Positions 1-7,313 of a DNA stretch of 64,000 nucleotides are shown here, piece after piece. Location of the stretch: assembly GCA_002364215.1 (NCBI GenBank), contig DEXQ01000002.1, positions 94,379-158,378 of the forward strand. Reading direction: 5' to 3'. The stretch is from Aequorivita sp. UBA3180. GTDB taxonomy: Bacteria; Bacteroidota; Bacteroidia; Flavobacteriales; Flavobacteriaceae. Position 1 is the stretch's first letter; each line of letters starts with the position of its first letter. The notes beneath the pieces were generated by a model. It was not told where the DNA came from, searched no databases, and saw only the letters and a list, made by a program, of their open reading frames with translations. Position numbers and translations under genes: made by a program.

Positions 1-66
1 ACCACAGGCGGCGGAACCACCACGGGCGGCGGAACCACCACGGGCGGCGGAACCACCACGGGCGGA
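1..66 (+). repeat. 18-bp tandem repeat coding TTTGGG
   Basis: Four near-identical copies of an 18-bp unit (accaccacgggcggcgga; first and last copies are 15 bp) run in frame in the truncated first gene and encode Thr-Thr-Thr-Gly-Gly-Gly. The tract starts at or before the window edge, so the true copy number is unknown. It forms a flexible low-complexity linker and is a likely site of slippage. Confidence 0.9.
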
Positions 67-423
67 AATAACAGTAATTACCCCCCGGAGTATTATACAC
101 TTTCCGCAGTTGAAAAAACTATTTACGATCACTATAAAAAAGATAAAAATTTAAGCTATTTCAATTCTTATAGATCGCAAAACCCAGGGTACACCCCCAG
201 CACAACATTATTAAAACTGTTGGGGCTTCCCACAAGCGGAGTACCATATATTCCAGGACATGGCGAACCCACAAGCGGCGGAAATGTACCAAGCGGCCCC
301 ACACAACTTGAACCGGTTGCCGTAAAAACAGGCCCAAACCCCAACGCACCAAAAACAAACAAAAACCTAACTATTGCCGCATTTACAGTATTGGCAATAG
401 GATTATATAAATATTTAAAATAG
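1..423 (+). CDS. Membrane-anchored protein with TTTGGG repeats (5' truncated)
   Basis: The reading frame is open from base 1, so the N-terminus is outside the window; 140 codons are visible. After a Thr/Gly repeat linker comes a globular stretch (YYTLSAVEKTIYDHYKK and onward), then Pro/Gly-rich segments with repeated PTSGG/PTSGV units. A single hydrophobic segment (LTIAAFTVLAIGLY) lies at the extreme C-terminus. This layout, a soluble domain on a flexible linker ending in a membrane anchor, recurs in several genes downstream. The next gene begins 5 nt after the stop. No family is recognised. A virion membrane-associated protein is plausible from context only. Confidence 0.7.
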   Translation, partial: TTGGGTTTGGGTTTGGGTTTGGNNSNYPPEYYTLSAVEKTIYDHYKKDKNLSYFNSYRSQNPGYTPSTTLLKLLGLPTSGVPYIPGHGEPTSGGNVPSGPTQLEPVAVKTGPNPNAPKTNKNLTIAAFTVLAIGLYKYLK

Positions 424-428
424 AAGTT

Positions 429-668
429 ATGCAAAACTACAAAAACCCTGGCCTTGGCCTTAGTTATGAGGCCGCAGTTGAACGAAATGGCGGTTATGAT
501 ATTATTCCTTATGCCAACGCAAAAAAGAACAGCACAACCCAAGTTTTAATTTTCGGCGCGCTTGCAGTTGGCGCATACCTTCTGCTTATGCCAAAAAAGA
601 AAAGCAAATCCAGCGGATTGAACGGCCCAAAAGGAAAAAAGCGCAAAGCTGGTAAAAGAAAAAAGTAA
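429..668 (+). CDS. Small single-pass protein with basic GLNGPKGKK tail
   Basis: A 79-residue protein: a polar N-terminus (1-36), one hydrophobic segment at about 37-54, then a strongly basic tail rich in Lys, Arg and Gly. The tail contains SSGLNGPKGKK, which is nearly identical to the tail of the 231-residue protein at 4199-4894; the two proteins otherwise differ. A membrane anchor followed by a polycationic tail would suit a protein that tethers packaged or replicating DNA to a membrane. That is inference. The family is not recognised. It sits in a tightly spaced run, 5 nt after the preceding gene. Confidence 0.75.
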   Translation: MQNYKNPGLGLSYEAAVERNGGYDIIPYANAKKNSTTQVLIFGALAVGAYLLLMPKKKSKSSGLNGPKGKKRKAGKRKK

Positions 669-692
669 CCCAAACCCAAAATCAAGTATAAA

Positions 693-1169
693 ATGAAGTT
701 TAAAACACCAAAATCCAAAGACGTGATGCAAGTAGGTAAAGGCCTATTAGCATTTGAAGGCGGAAAGAGAGTAGGGCGCGGCGTTGTCGGCCTTGTTCCT
801 GCCAAAGATGAAAAGCAAGCCCAACTTGTAAAAGGCGGCGCTGCTGTTTTAGCGGTTATTGCTGCCGCAGCCTACAAAGGCAAGAACGCCGATTTGGTAG
901 TACCCGCACTCGTTGGCGTTGCTGCTGAACAAGCTGGCGATCTATTAGACGCGCAAGCTGCCAAAATGATAACCAAAAAATCCAACCCGGACATGCCACA
1001 AAAGTTTTTGCAGGATGCAATGGGCTTAGGATGTCCTTGCGACCAGCCAAACGATCAAATGCCACCGCAATATTACCCAATGTTGGCAAGCCCGGCAATT
1101 CGTGAGATTGAATGGGAAACCGTTTGGGATGGTGGAAACACACAAGACACAAGTTTTACAGGGGTTTAG
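693..1169 (+). CDS. Hypothetical protein with Ala-rich hydrophobic segments and CPCDQP motif
   Basis: 158 residues. The first 50 residues are basic with Gly-rich stretches. Two alanine/valine-rich hydrophobic segments follow at about 50-62 and 67-82, possibly a membrane hairpin. The C-terminal third is polar and contains GCPCDQPNDQ. A very similar CPC-Q-P string occurs in the 32-residue protein at 5513-5611 of the same element. No known family is recognised. Its position just upstream of the likely major virion protein suggests a structural role, but nothing in the sequence proves it. Confidence 0.7.
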   Translation: MKFKTPKSKDVMQVGKGLLAFEGGKRVGRGVVGLVPAKDEKQAQLVKGGAAVLAVIAAAAYKGKNADLVVPALVGVAAEQAGDLLDAQAAKMITKKSNPDMPQKFLQDAMGLGCPCDQPNDQMPPQYYPMLASPAIREIEWETVWDGGNTQDTSFTGV

Positions 1170-1234
1170 ACCTGGATAAAATCTAAACAACGAACCTTTA
1201 ATTAATTGTATAATCATCACAAAAAATCAAAAAG

Positions 1235-1858
1235 ATGAACGATTTAAGAAACACTTTTGCACACTCGGTAGTATTAGCCTTCATTATGACGGTATTGCTT
1301 CCAGCAAGCGCGGTAAGTAGCAGCTTGCAAAAAGATTTAGTTAACAACCAAAACGACATCACAGTACAGCCGTATGAGTTGTTTGTACGCAGTAGCATTA
1401 ACGGTGCTGGCGGTATTCATGAGTTTGTTAACAGTACAACGGAAAAAGCCCAAGGTATTAGCAACATTGACAAAGGAAAGTTGCCTACAAATGAGTTATT
1501 TGTATTTAACGAAGTACGTGTTGGTTTTACAACCGGATTGGCTGTTAATAAAGCTGGCGAAGCCCTATATGAAACCAAACCTTCAAAAGAATTTAGAAAC
1601 GCAGAGTTTGAAATTCGCCAAGGCGGAAGATTGGTTTTGAATATGCCGGTAGCTTCACTTTGCAATAATTACACCGGAACCAGCACCGATAGCGATTTTG
1701 TAAAACTTGGATCACTATGTTATTTGCGCGATGACGCAGACTTTACATGGTCTTTCAAATTTCCTTCGGGAGTTGCTATTCCAGCGGGCGGCGGTGCAGC
1801 AGATAACAGCTATGCCGAAGTTCGCATACGCGGCCACAGAACCGTAAGAAAAGCATAA
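1235..1858 (+). CDS. Candidate major virion protein (207 aa)
   Basis: 207 residues with a hydrophobic N-terminal stretch (about 10-30) and then a mainly beta-type sequence, for example NELFVFNEVRVGF and FEIRQGGRLVLNMPVASL, with two cysteines in the second half. It has its own 65-nt leader and is followed directly by the strongest hairpin terminator in the element, an arrangement expected for a highly expressed gene. Together with the membrane-protein-rich surroundings this makes it the best candidate for a major capsid or coat protein. It is short for a double jelly-roll capsid protein (usually above about 250 residues), so a single-barrel or other fold is possible. No homologue is recognised. 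Confidence 0.6.
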   Translation: MNDLRNTFAHSVVLAFIMTVLLPASAVSSSLQKDLVNNQNDITVQPYELFVRSSINGAGGIHEFVNSTTEKAQGISNIDKGKLPTNELFVFNEVRVGFTTGLAVNKAGEALYETKPSKEFRNAEFEIRQGGRLVLNMPVASLCNNYTGTSTDSDFVKLGSLCYLRDDADFTWSFKFPSGVAIPAGGGAADNSYAEVRIRGHRTVRKA

Positions 1859-1890
1859 CAGCCATTTTATTTGAAGTTAGTTAGTTAATT

Positions 1891-1927
1891 AAAAACGCCT
1901 TGTCTATCACAGGCAGGGCGTTTTTTT
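1891..1927 (+). terminator. Strong rho-independent terminator after the 207-aa gene
   Basis: A 13-bp stem (aaaacgccttgtc paired with ggcagggcgtttt, two or three G-T pairs, loop tatcaca) is followed by seven T. It lies 32 nt after the stop codon of the 207-residue gene and 14 nt before the next start, in the middle of an otherwise continuous rightward gene run. It would strongly raise the level of upstream relative to downstream transcripts. Confidence 0.88.
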
Positions 1928-1940
1928 AAAAAACCACACA

Positions 1941-2339
1941 ATGAACAAAAAATTGCAGCACGTTCAAAGAACGATCAGCCTTACCACAGGAAACACTCAA
2001 ATGGAAGCCGTGTTTTCAGATATTCATGGCCCGGTAGTAGCTTGCGCATCAACAGTGATCGGAAACCTTCCAACCGGAACCAGCGCAGACCTTTCAATAT
2101 TTAACGGAGCAACGGAAGTGTTGCAGCCTATTGATCTTTCAGTACCGGAAACCACCACAAAAAACAGTTTCCATGGTCTTTTATACCCTTTGACTATTGA
2201 GAACCCAGGACAAATAAAAGCCCAAATAACAGCAAGCGCACCACTTGGCGCGGGCGAAAGCTACAAAGTAAAGGTTTTAATATGGTACGCCGTAGAAAAA
2301 ACATCATACGACTGCCCTACTATTAAAGACTGTATCTAA
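1941..2339 (+). CDS. Beta-rich hypothetical protein, possible minor virion protein
   Basis: 132 residues with no hydrophobic anchor and a sequence typical of a beta sandwich: alternating hydrophobic residues, Thr/Ser/Gly turns, and the stretch SYKVKVLIWYAVEK near the C-terminus. Two cysteines lie in the last eight residues. It begins 14 nt after the terminator of the candidate coat gene and is followed after 11 nt by another small beta-type protein. The pair could be vertex, spike or accessory coat proteins. No family is recognised and the role is inferred from position alone. Confidence 0.65.
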   Translation: MNKKLQHVQRTISLTTGNTQMEAVFSDIHGPVVACASTVIGNLPTGTSADLSIFNGATEVLQPIDLSVPETTTKNSFHGLLYPLTIENPGQIKAQITASAPLGAGESYKVKVLIWYAVEKTSYDCPTIKDCI

Positions 2340-2350
2340 AACCTACCACC

Positions 2351-2611
2351 ATGTATAAAGGCCATTTTCGTACCGACACTTTTAACGAGAACAACCCCGA
2401 AATTCAAATGAATAATTGGGTTGAACCTACTTTATACAATAACGGTAGCACAGATATTTACGTTAATGGAATGAAATTGAAGCCGCAAGGAATTTTAAGA
2501 CTTGGCCCGGCAAACGTTGAAATGAAAGGAACGGTTCACATACGTTTTCCCGAAGAAGGGAACCATGACGTAAAAGTGAACTATGTAATAATTGAAAAAC
2601 CTTGCCCATAA
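2351..2611 (+). CDS. Small beta-type hypothetical protein
   Basis: 86 residues, soluble, predicted beta-rich (TLYNNGSTDIYVNGMKL, then VKVNYVIIEKPCP). The asparagine/glycine turns and the phrase 'NNGSTDIYVNG' resemble small beta-barrel or spike modules, but no specific family is recognised. Like its upstream neighbour it ends close to a cysteine. It is part of the compact rightward run, with the next gene starting 10 nt after its stop. Confidence 0.65.
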   Translation: MYKGHFRTDTFNENNPEIQMNNWVEPTLYNNGSTDIYVNGMKLKPQGILRLGPANVEMKGTVHIRFPEEGNHDVKVNYVIIEKPCP

Positions 2612-2621
2612 ACCCCCGCAC

Positions 2622-3473
2622 ATGGAAAAGCTAAAAGACTTTATAGAAAAACTTAAATCACGCCCAGCGTTTCAGTTGGACGTGCTGGATTGCATTACTG
2701 AAAAGGTTTACCAAAAAGCAGTTAATCAAGAATATTTGGATAAAAACCATGGCGGAAGCCTGGTTAATTACCTAAACACGATCCACGCAAAGGGATTGCA
2801 AAAAATACAGGTGCAACCCCGTTTAAAAAATGGCACCAGCAGTAAATCGGCGGGCGCATTCCGCATGGTAGATTTTACCTCCGGCGGATCTTCCACCGCC
2901 CAAAACGCCGTTACTTCAGCACCAGCACAAATGCAGATGCCCGCAGGATTGAACGCCGCCGCTTCCTTTGGTTTAGGCGTTCCCGATATTTTGGACGGGT
3001 ACGCTGCAAAACGTGAACTTGAAGCCTTAAAAGAACTGCACCGCCAACTTACTGCCGACTATAAGGAAGAAAAATCAAAAAAATCTGAATTGCGCGACAA
3101 GCTGGAAAAGGCAGAGCGAAAACTTGAACGTTACGGCTACAAGGAAGATATACAGCGCGAACCTTCCGCTATTGATAAATTGATTGACGGCCTGGCGCAA
3201 AACCCGGCAATGATCCCGCAGCTTATTGGGGCCTTTAAAGGCGGTAGCGGACTAAACGCTCCTAACACTCAAAACGCCCAAATTGCGGACAGTTTAGACG
3301 GTTATTCAGATATGCAACGCGGCGTTTGTGAATTAGTAGGCCAATGCCCGGATGAATTTTGTGATGATCTCGCAACCTTAATTTCCCGTGTATTTGAAAA
3401 CGATAAAGTTTTTAATAAGGAACTAAAAAAATTGATAGAAACCCCCACCTTAAAAACCGTTAAAAATGGCTAA
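2622..3473 (+). CDS. Coiled-coil protein with two GLNA motifs
   Basis: 283 residues from ATG 2622, chosen because the frame upstream overlaps the preceding gene and has only a TTG. An N-terminal helical part (1-65) is followed by a Ser/Ala/Gln/Met-rich linker (85-115) containing PAGLNAAAS. A charged coiled coil spans about 128-170. A second linker holds GSGLNAPNTQNAQ near residue 210, and a helical C-terminal domain has three cysteines. The GLN-A/G string also appears in three other proteins of the element. No membrane segment is seen. Possible scaffold, assembly or internal virion protein; the family is not recognised. The C-terminus overlaps the next small gene by 8 nt. Confidence 0.7.
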   Translation: MEKLKDFIEKLKSRPAFQLDVLDCITEKVYQKAVNQEYLDKNHGGSLVNYLNTIHAKGLQKIQVQPRLKNGTSSKSAGAFRMVDFTSGGSSTAQNAVTSAPAQMQMPAGLNAAASFGLGVPDILDGYAAKRELEALKELHRQLTADYKEEKSKKSELRDKLEKAERKLERYGYKEDIQREPSAIDKLIDGLAQNPAMIPQLIGAFKGGSGLNAPNTQNAQIADSLDGYSDMQRGVCELVGQCPDEFCDDLATLISRVFENDKVFNKELKKLIETPTLKTVKNG

Positions 3474-3627
3474 AAATATTGTAGTGAAAGGGGAAAACCC
3501 CGCAGATGAATTAAAGCGGTACAACGCAATGGCAGCTATAAACAAAGAAGCCACCACAGAAGAATTAACCAAGCTACAAACCGCAATGAAAAACCCGGAA
3601 TTGCGAAATATGCTTAAAATGATCTAA
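3466..3627 (+). CDS. Short helical protein (53 aa)
   Basis: Starts at ATG 3466, overlapping the end of the coiled-coil gene by 8 nt, and stops 2 nt before the next ATG. The 53 residues are polar and helical, ending in KNPELRNMLKMI, with repeated ATTEEL/LTKLQTA type heptads. The tight coupling on both sides supports a real gene despite its size. It may assist its upstream coiled-coil neighbour. No family is recognised. Confidence 0.65.
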   Translation: MAKNIVVKGENPADELKRYNAMAAINKEATTEELTKLQTAMKNPELRNMLKMI

Positions 3628-3629
3628 CA

Positions 3630-4148
3630 ATGAGCCAAGCACTTATAACAACCAGCACAGCAAAAAAAGCGGCTAAGAATACCGCTAATTACGCTAAAGA
3701 TAACACCCAAACGCTGCTTATTTTGGCAGCTTTGGCCGTTGGCGGTTATTTGATATATAAAACTGTTTCCGGAATTGGAAATGCTATTGAAGATGTTACC
3801 AAACCCGATCCCGATGCTGGAAGTGGAAACCAGGGTACAGGAAGCGGAAGCAACACACCGCCCCCAGGCGCAACAATTTCAGAAAACCAGGCCCAAATTA
3901 TTGCTGCTGGACTGTTAGAAGCAATGAACCGCTTCGGAACCGACACCGAAAAAATTTATTCATTGCTGGCAGGGAAAAATAAGTACGATTTTGCTCTAAT
4001 AAACAACGCTTTTGGCCAAGAAAGATACACCGGTATAGCAAAAGGCCCATGGCCTAATCCTTTCCGAAATCTTGTTTATTGGTTGAATAGCGAATTAGAC
4101 GCTTCCGAATTAGCAAAATTGAAACAAATAATGCCCGGAGTATTGTAA
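3630..4148 (+). CDS. Membrane-anchored annexin-like protein
   Basis: 172 residues. A basic, Thr/Ala-rich N-terminus leads to one membrane segment (about 28-44), then a Gly/Ser/Pro linker and a helical domain at about 88-170. That domain contains MNRFGTDTEKIYSLLAG and, after about 40 residues, LNSELDASELAKL. This GTD...I...L and LxxELxxxEL pattern resembles one annexin-type repeat, also seen as a peptide module in Bacteroidota and phage proteins. Annexin repeats bind membranes or act as small protein-interaction domains. A conserved calcium site is not obvious. Role unknown; likely a virion or membrane-bound accessory protein. Confidence 0.65.
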   Translation: MSQALITTSTAKKAAKNTANYAKDNTQTLLILAALAVGGYLIYKTVSGIGNAIEDVTKPDPDAGSGNQGTGSGSNTPPPGATISENQAQIIAAGLLEAMNRFGTDTEKIYSLLAGKNKYDFALINNAFGQERYTGIAKGPWPNPFRNLVYWLNSELDASELAKLKQIMPGVL

Positions 4149-4198
4149 AACTTAAATAAAATCAAACCCTATCATTAAAAATCTCAATTCCTATCAAT

Positions 4199-4894
4199 AT
4201 GAAAAATTCAAACGATCTTAAAACCTTTACACCGTCAATTTTTGGCGGCACAACCATTGCCGGAAAAGGCGGCGATTTTAACGATGGCGGCGCATTTAAT
4301 GACGGCGGCATGGTATGGACACCTGGAATAAACCCCAACGGTGGTACAACGTATGGCCCCGGAACAGGAATAAACCCTTATCCTTACCAAACAGGCGGAA
4401 AAGGCGCATTTTCAAAAACCTTGCAAATAGTTGACAAGGACGGAAACCCCTTAGTAGGCGCACACCTTACCTGGAAAGACGGAAGCAGTAATGTTGGAAC
4501 CACAACAGACACCAACGGCGAAGCCACAATTAACGTAGTTTCTGAAAATACAGCCGTTTCTATAAGCTACATGGGCAAACGCGGCCACGTTGCCACCTTT
4601 GCAAATCTTGGAAGTTTAATCACATTGCAGGACAATGTAAACAACCTCCCCCCGGTGGTAGTTGGCCCAAAACCAACCCAAACCACAACCACCAACCTGC
4701 CAGCAGCTAAAAAAGTGAATTGGGTTAAAACCGCTGGCATTGGCATAGGCGCACTTTTATTGATAGGCGCGCTATCTTCTTCCAGCAGTAAAAAATCCAG
4801 CGGATTAAACGGCCCAAAAGGAAAAAAGAAAAGCGGCAAAAAAGGCAAAAAGCGTAAAGGATTGCGCGAACCAGCAACCGAAATAACCCTTTAA
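4199..4894 (+). CDS. Gly-rich, Ig-like, single-pass protein with GLNGPKGKK tail
   Basis: 231 residues in four parts: a Gly/Asn-rich N-terminus (15-68); a carboxypeptidase-regulatory/Ig-like beta domain (about 72-145, KTLQIVDKDGNPLVGA and TTDTNGEATINV); a Thr/Pro linker; and a membrane segment (176-192). It ends in a tail of Ser and Lys containing SSGLNGPKGKK. The tail is shared with the 79-residue protein at 429-668. The CarboxypepD_reg-like fold is common in surface and spike proteins. With the membrane anchor, an exposed spike or adhesin on a membrane is plausible, and the orientation would place the cationic tail on the other side. Inference only. Confidence 0.7.
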   Translation: MKNSNDLKTFTPSIFGGTTIAGKGGDFNDGGAFNDGGMVWTPGINPNGGTTYGPGTGINPYPYQTGGKGAFSKTLQIVDKDGNPLVGAHLTWKDGSSNVGTTTDTNGEATINVVSENTAVSISYMGKRGHVATFANLGSLITLQDNVNNLPPVVVGPKPTQTTTTNLPAAKKVNWVKTAGIGIGALLLIGALSSSSSKKSSGLNGPKGKKKSGKKGKKRKGLREPATEITL

Positions 4895-4906
4895 AAAATT
4901 TTAGTG

Positions 4907-5497
4907 ATGCTAATATTTCAAGATAAGCTTCCAACTTCCCAGCGCGCCGAAATTATAAATAAACTTAACAGCGTAGCCGCAAACTTAGGGATTGATGTAA
5001 ACTGGTTAATGGCTGTTATCAATTTTGAGAGTGCGGGTACTTTTTCGCCTTCGATCCAAAATAAATATAGTGGCGCAACCGGATTAATTCAGTTTATGCC
5101 TTCTACCGCAAAAAGTTTAGGAACTTCAGTAGAAGCCTTGAAGTATATGGATTTTTTAACGCAATTAAATTACGTTGAAAAATATTACAGGCCATACAGG
5201 GGGAAAATTAAAAGCTTTGTTGATTTGTATTTAGCTACGTTTTTCCCGGTTGCTATGGGAAAGCCGGACAACTTTGTTATACAAACATCTAAAATTTCCC
5301 CGGAAGTAATTGCTAAACAAAACCCGGTTTTCGACTTAGATAAAAATAATTCTGTAACCGTGGGAGAAATAAAAAAAGTAATACTTGCCAAGGTGCCGGC
5401 TGATTATTTAAAGTACATAATTTCTAAACCCGGCACTATTGCTTTAGGGGGCGCATTGTTATTAATTGCAGGTTTTTTTTTGCGCTTTATAAACTAA
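4907..5497 (+). CDS. Membrane-anchored lytic transglycosylase (SLT) with EF-hand loop
   Basis: 196 residues from ATG 4907 (a GTG lies one codon upstream). The N-terminal domain is a soluble lytic transglycosylase fold: catalytic Glu41 in AVINFESAG, then SGATGLIQFMPSTAKSLG, as in family 1 (Slt/MltE/phage) enzymes that cleave the MurNAc-GlcNAc bond of peptidoglycan. Near residue 145 is a loop, DLDKNNSVTVGE, that fits the 12-residue EF-hand calcium site. A membrane segment (about 172-192) ends the protein. C-terminal anchoring of a muralytic enzyme fits a virion membrane enzyme used during entry, as in PRD1-type viruses, though a lysis role is possible. Family assignment is strong. Confidence 0.85.
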   Translation: MLIFQDKLPTSQRAEIINKLNSVAANLGIDVNWLMAVINFESAGTFSPSIQNKYSGATGLIQFMPSTAKSLGTSVEALKYMDFLTQLNYVEKYYRPYRGKIKSFVDLYLATFFPVAMGKPDNFVIQTSKISPEVIAKQNPVFDLDKNNSVTVGEIKKVILAKVPADYLKYIISKPGTIALGGALLLIAGFFLRFIN

Positions 5498-5512
5498 ACA
5501 AAGATTAAAGTT

Positions 5513-5611
5513 ATGTTAGGAATACTCTACAACCCTTGCCCCTGTACCCAACCGGAACCAACCCCGGAAGAAGGGCTTTTTGATGAATTTTTTGATGAAG
5601 AATTTGAATAA
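5513..5611 (+). CDS. Tiny acidic protein with CPC-Q-P motif (32 aa)
   Basis: ATG 5513 opens a 32-codon frame between the transglycosylase and the LRR gene. It encodes NPCPCTQPEP, followed by a tail of Glu, Asp and Phe. The CPC-xQP string is shared with the 158-residue protein at 693-1169. The gene fits the spacing of its neighbours (15 nt before, 18 nt after). Two close cysteines could bind metal or form a disulfide. No family is recognised; the repeated motif is the main reason to call it a gene. Confidence 0.55.
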   Translation: MLGILYNPCPCTQPEPTPEEGLFDEFFDEEFE

Positions 5612-5629
5612 TTTTTAAAAATAACAACC

Positions 5630-6694
5630 ATGTCATTAAACAAAACCAAAGCAGATATTAAAGCCCGCGCACAAAGTCAAATTGCGGATATTATAGAAAA
5701 GAAAGGCATTTCCAAAACCAATGTCGCGCAGCTTTTTCAAGATTTAGCAGATTTAATCAACTTAAATGTTGTTGATGATCTTTTAATAATTGGAACGATT
5801 GCCAAAGGATATAAGAGAGCGTTGGAAATTCCTGCGGGAGTAACAGAAATTGAACCACAAGCATTTACTAATAGTGATGTTCACACGGTTGTATTTCCTT
5901 CTTCATTAACAAAAATTGGAAATTCCGCTTTTACTGAAAACAAAATTATTTCTTTAGTTGTTCCAGGAACAATAAACGAAATCGGGCAAAGCGCATTTCA
6001 AATCGGGCTTATTGAAGAATTAACACTAAATGAAGGCATAGAAGTTTTAAGATACGGTTGCTTTAACAACAATAAAATAACTTCGGTTGTATTTCCCAAT
6101 GGTTTGGTTACTGTTGAGGGCAATTTATTTGCAAATAACCCGGTAACAACAATTGATTTTGCTGATTTAACTACAATTCCACCATACTGCTTTACCAATT
6201 GTGAAATTGCAAATTTGGAAATTCCGGCCCAAATTACAACTATTGATCCTGGTGCTTTTTCAAATAATCCGCTCGTTTCTTTAACCCTTAACGAAGGACT
6301 TGTTTCAATTGGTGGAAGTGCATTTGATAACACACAAATTGCCAATCTTACAATTCCGGCATCTGTTACATCATTAGCCGGAACTGCTTTTTCAAACACA
6401 CCTATTGAAACTTTAACTTTTGCCGGAAATGGTTTAACCGCAATTCCTTCCGCTTGTTTCGCAAACGGCGGTGTTTTAGCTTCGGTTACAATCCCAGCAA
6501 GTGTTACTGAAATTGAAGACGAAGCATTTTATGGAAACGCCATAACATCTTTAGTTTTTGCGGGAACTGATCCGGTTACAATAGGGTATGATGCGTTTAG
6601 AAGTAATAATTTAACGGAAGTTACCTTGCCCGCTGGAAGCACTTATGATGCTTTTGCATTTGACGCAGGAGTTACGGTAACGGTATTACCATAA
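5630..6694 (+). CDS. BspA-type leucine-rich-repeat protein, candidate receptor binder
   Basis: 354 residues. The first about 60 are helical (SQIADIIEKKGISKTNVAQLFQDLADLI), a start resembling the N-terminal attachment regions of Bacteroidota phage fibre proteins. From about residue 65 to the end runs an array of LRR_5 (BspA/TpLRR) repeats with the pattern LTIPASVTSLAGTAFSNTPIETLTF, each about 23 residues. There is no signal peptide or anchor. BspA-type repeats mediate protein and cell-surface binding, so this is the best candidate for a host-recognition protein. An ordinary surface LRR is less likely because a secretion signal is missing. The stop overlaps the next start by 1 nt. Confidence 0.8.
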   Translation: MSLNKTKADIKARAQSQIADIIEKKGISKTNVAQLFQDLADLINLNVVDDLLIIGTIAKGYKRALEIPAGVTEIEPQAFTNSDVHTVVFPSSLTKIGNSAFTENKIISLVVPGTINEIGQSAFQIGLIEELTLNEGIEVLRYGCFNNNKITSVVFPNGLVTVEGNLFANNPVTTIDFADLTTIPPYCFTNCEIANLEIPAQITTIDPGAFSNNPLVSLTLNEGLVSIGGSAFDNTQIANLTIPASVTSLAGTAFSNTPIETLTFAGNGLTAIPSACFANGGVLASVTIPASVTEIEDEAFYGNAITSLVFAGTDPVTIGYDAFRSNNLTEVTLPAGSTYDAFAFDAGVTVTVLP

Positions 6695-6924
6695 TGAATT
6701 TGCTAAAAGACAACTTCCGCGCGGCGGTAACGTGTATATTGGTTATGTGCTTTACGTTTTTGATCTATGCTGACAAAGTTACGTTTGAGCAAGCCATAAC
6801 AAGTATTACCGCCGTGGCAAGTGGTTATTTCTTTACCAAAAAGCAGGAAGCGGAACGCCGGGCAGATCGTGAAAGCCGAAGGGCTAATGAAGCCGAAAAC
6901 AAACTCAAAGCTAACAAAGTGTAA
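6694..6924 (+). CDS. Small one- or two-pass protein with charged C-terminus, holin-like
   Basis: 76 residues, start overlapping the LRR stop by one base (taatg). A hydrophobic segment at about 9-26 and a weaker one at 30-47 (FEQAITSITAVASGYFF) precede a highly charged tail (KKQEAERRADRESRRANEAENKLKANK). Size, membrane hairpin and charged C-terminus are the general features of holins, and the following genes are compatible with lysis functions. Sequence similarity to a named holin family is not recognised, so the call rests on topology and position. Confidence 0.6.
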   Translation: MNLLKDNFRAAVTCILVMCFTFLIYADKVTFEQAITSITAVASGYFFTKKQEAERRADRESRRANEAENKLKANKV

Positions 6925-6941
6925 CATAACAAATTTTCCCA

Positions 6942-7313
6942 ATGCCCCAATATACTGATCCTACAAGTTTTAACGGCAATACTATTGCGGCAATTTTAGG
7001 CGGAATTAGCTTAGTCCTGGGAACTTTTGGAATACCTAAAATCTTTGAATATTTAAAGTCGTTGCGCGAAACGAAATACAGTACCATTTTAAAGCAACTT
7101 TCTGAAACTAAAACAGAACTTTCAGAAGTAAAAAAGGAACTATACCAAACAAAAGATCAATTAAAGCGGGTTTCAACAATAGTTTCGGTGGTTTTGCCAA
7201 TGATGAAGCTAAAAAACCAAAACGACCCCGAAACAATGGAACTTATACGCATTTTTGAACGCGAGAGCGGCATAAACGTAACCCCCAGCCCAAACGAAGA
7301 AGAAGCATGTTAG
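6942..7313 (+). CDS. Membrane-anchored coiled-coil protein
   Basis: 123 residues with an N-terminal hydrophobic segment (about 13-33, TIAAILGGISLVLGTFGIP), then a long heptad coiled coil (about 45-85: KQLSETKTELSEVKKELYQTKDQL in short units), a second weakly hydrophobic stretch and an acidic C-terminus ending in Cys. The end overlaps the next gene by 7 nt, which implies translational coupling. It may partner with the holin-like and spanin-like neighbours. No family is recognised. Confidence 0.6.
   Translation: MPQYTDPTSFNGNTIAAILGGISLVLGTFGIPKIFEYLKSLRETKYSTILKQLSETKTELSEVKKELYQTKDQLKRVSTIVSVVLPMMKLKNQNDPETMELIRIFERESGINVTPSPNEEEAC

Noticed and set aside
1..66. Repeat array considered as CRISPR
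   Set aside because: Units are 18 bp, adjacent and in frame with no spacers, and code for Thr-Thr-Thr-Gly-Gly-Gly.
168..542. Antisense open frame over the first two genes
   Set aside because: It opposes two coding genes of the rightward block, begins with no promoter signal, and has a Pro/Gly-poor composition that reflects the sense repeats.
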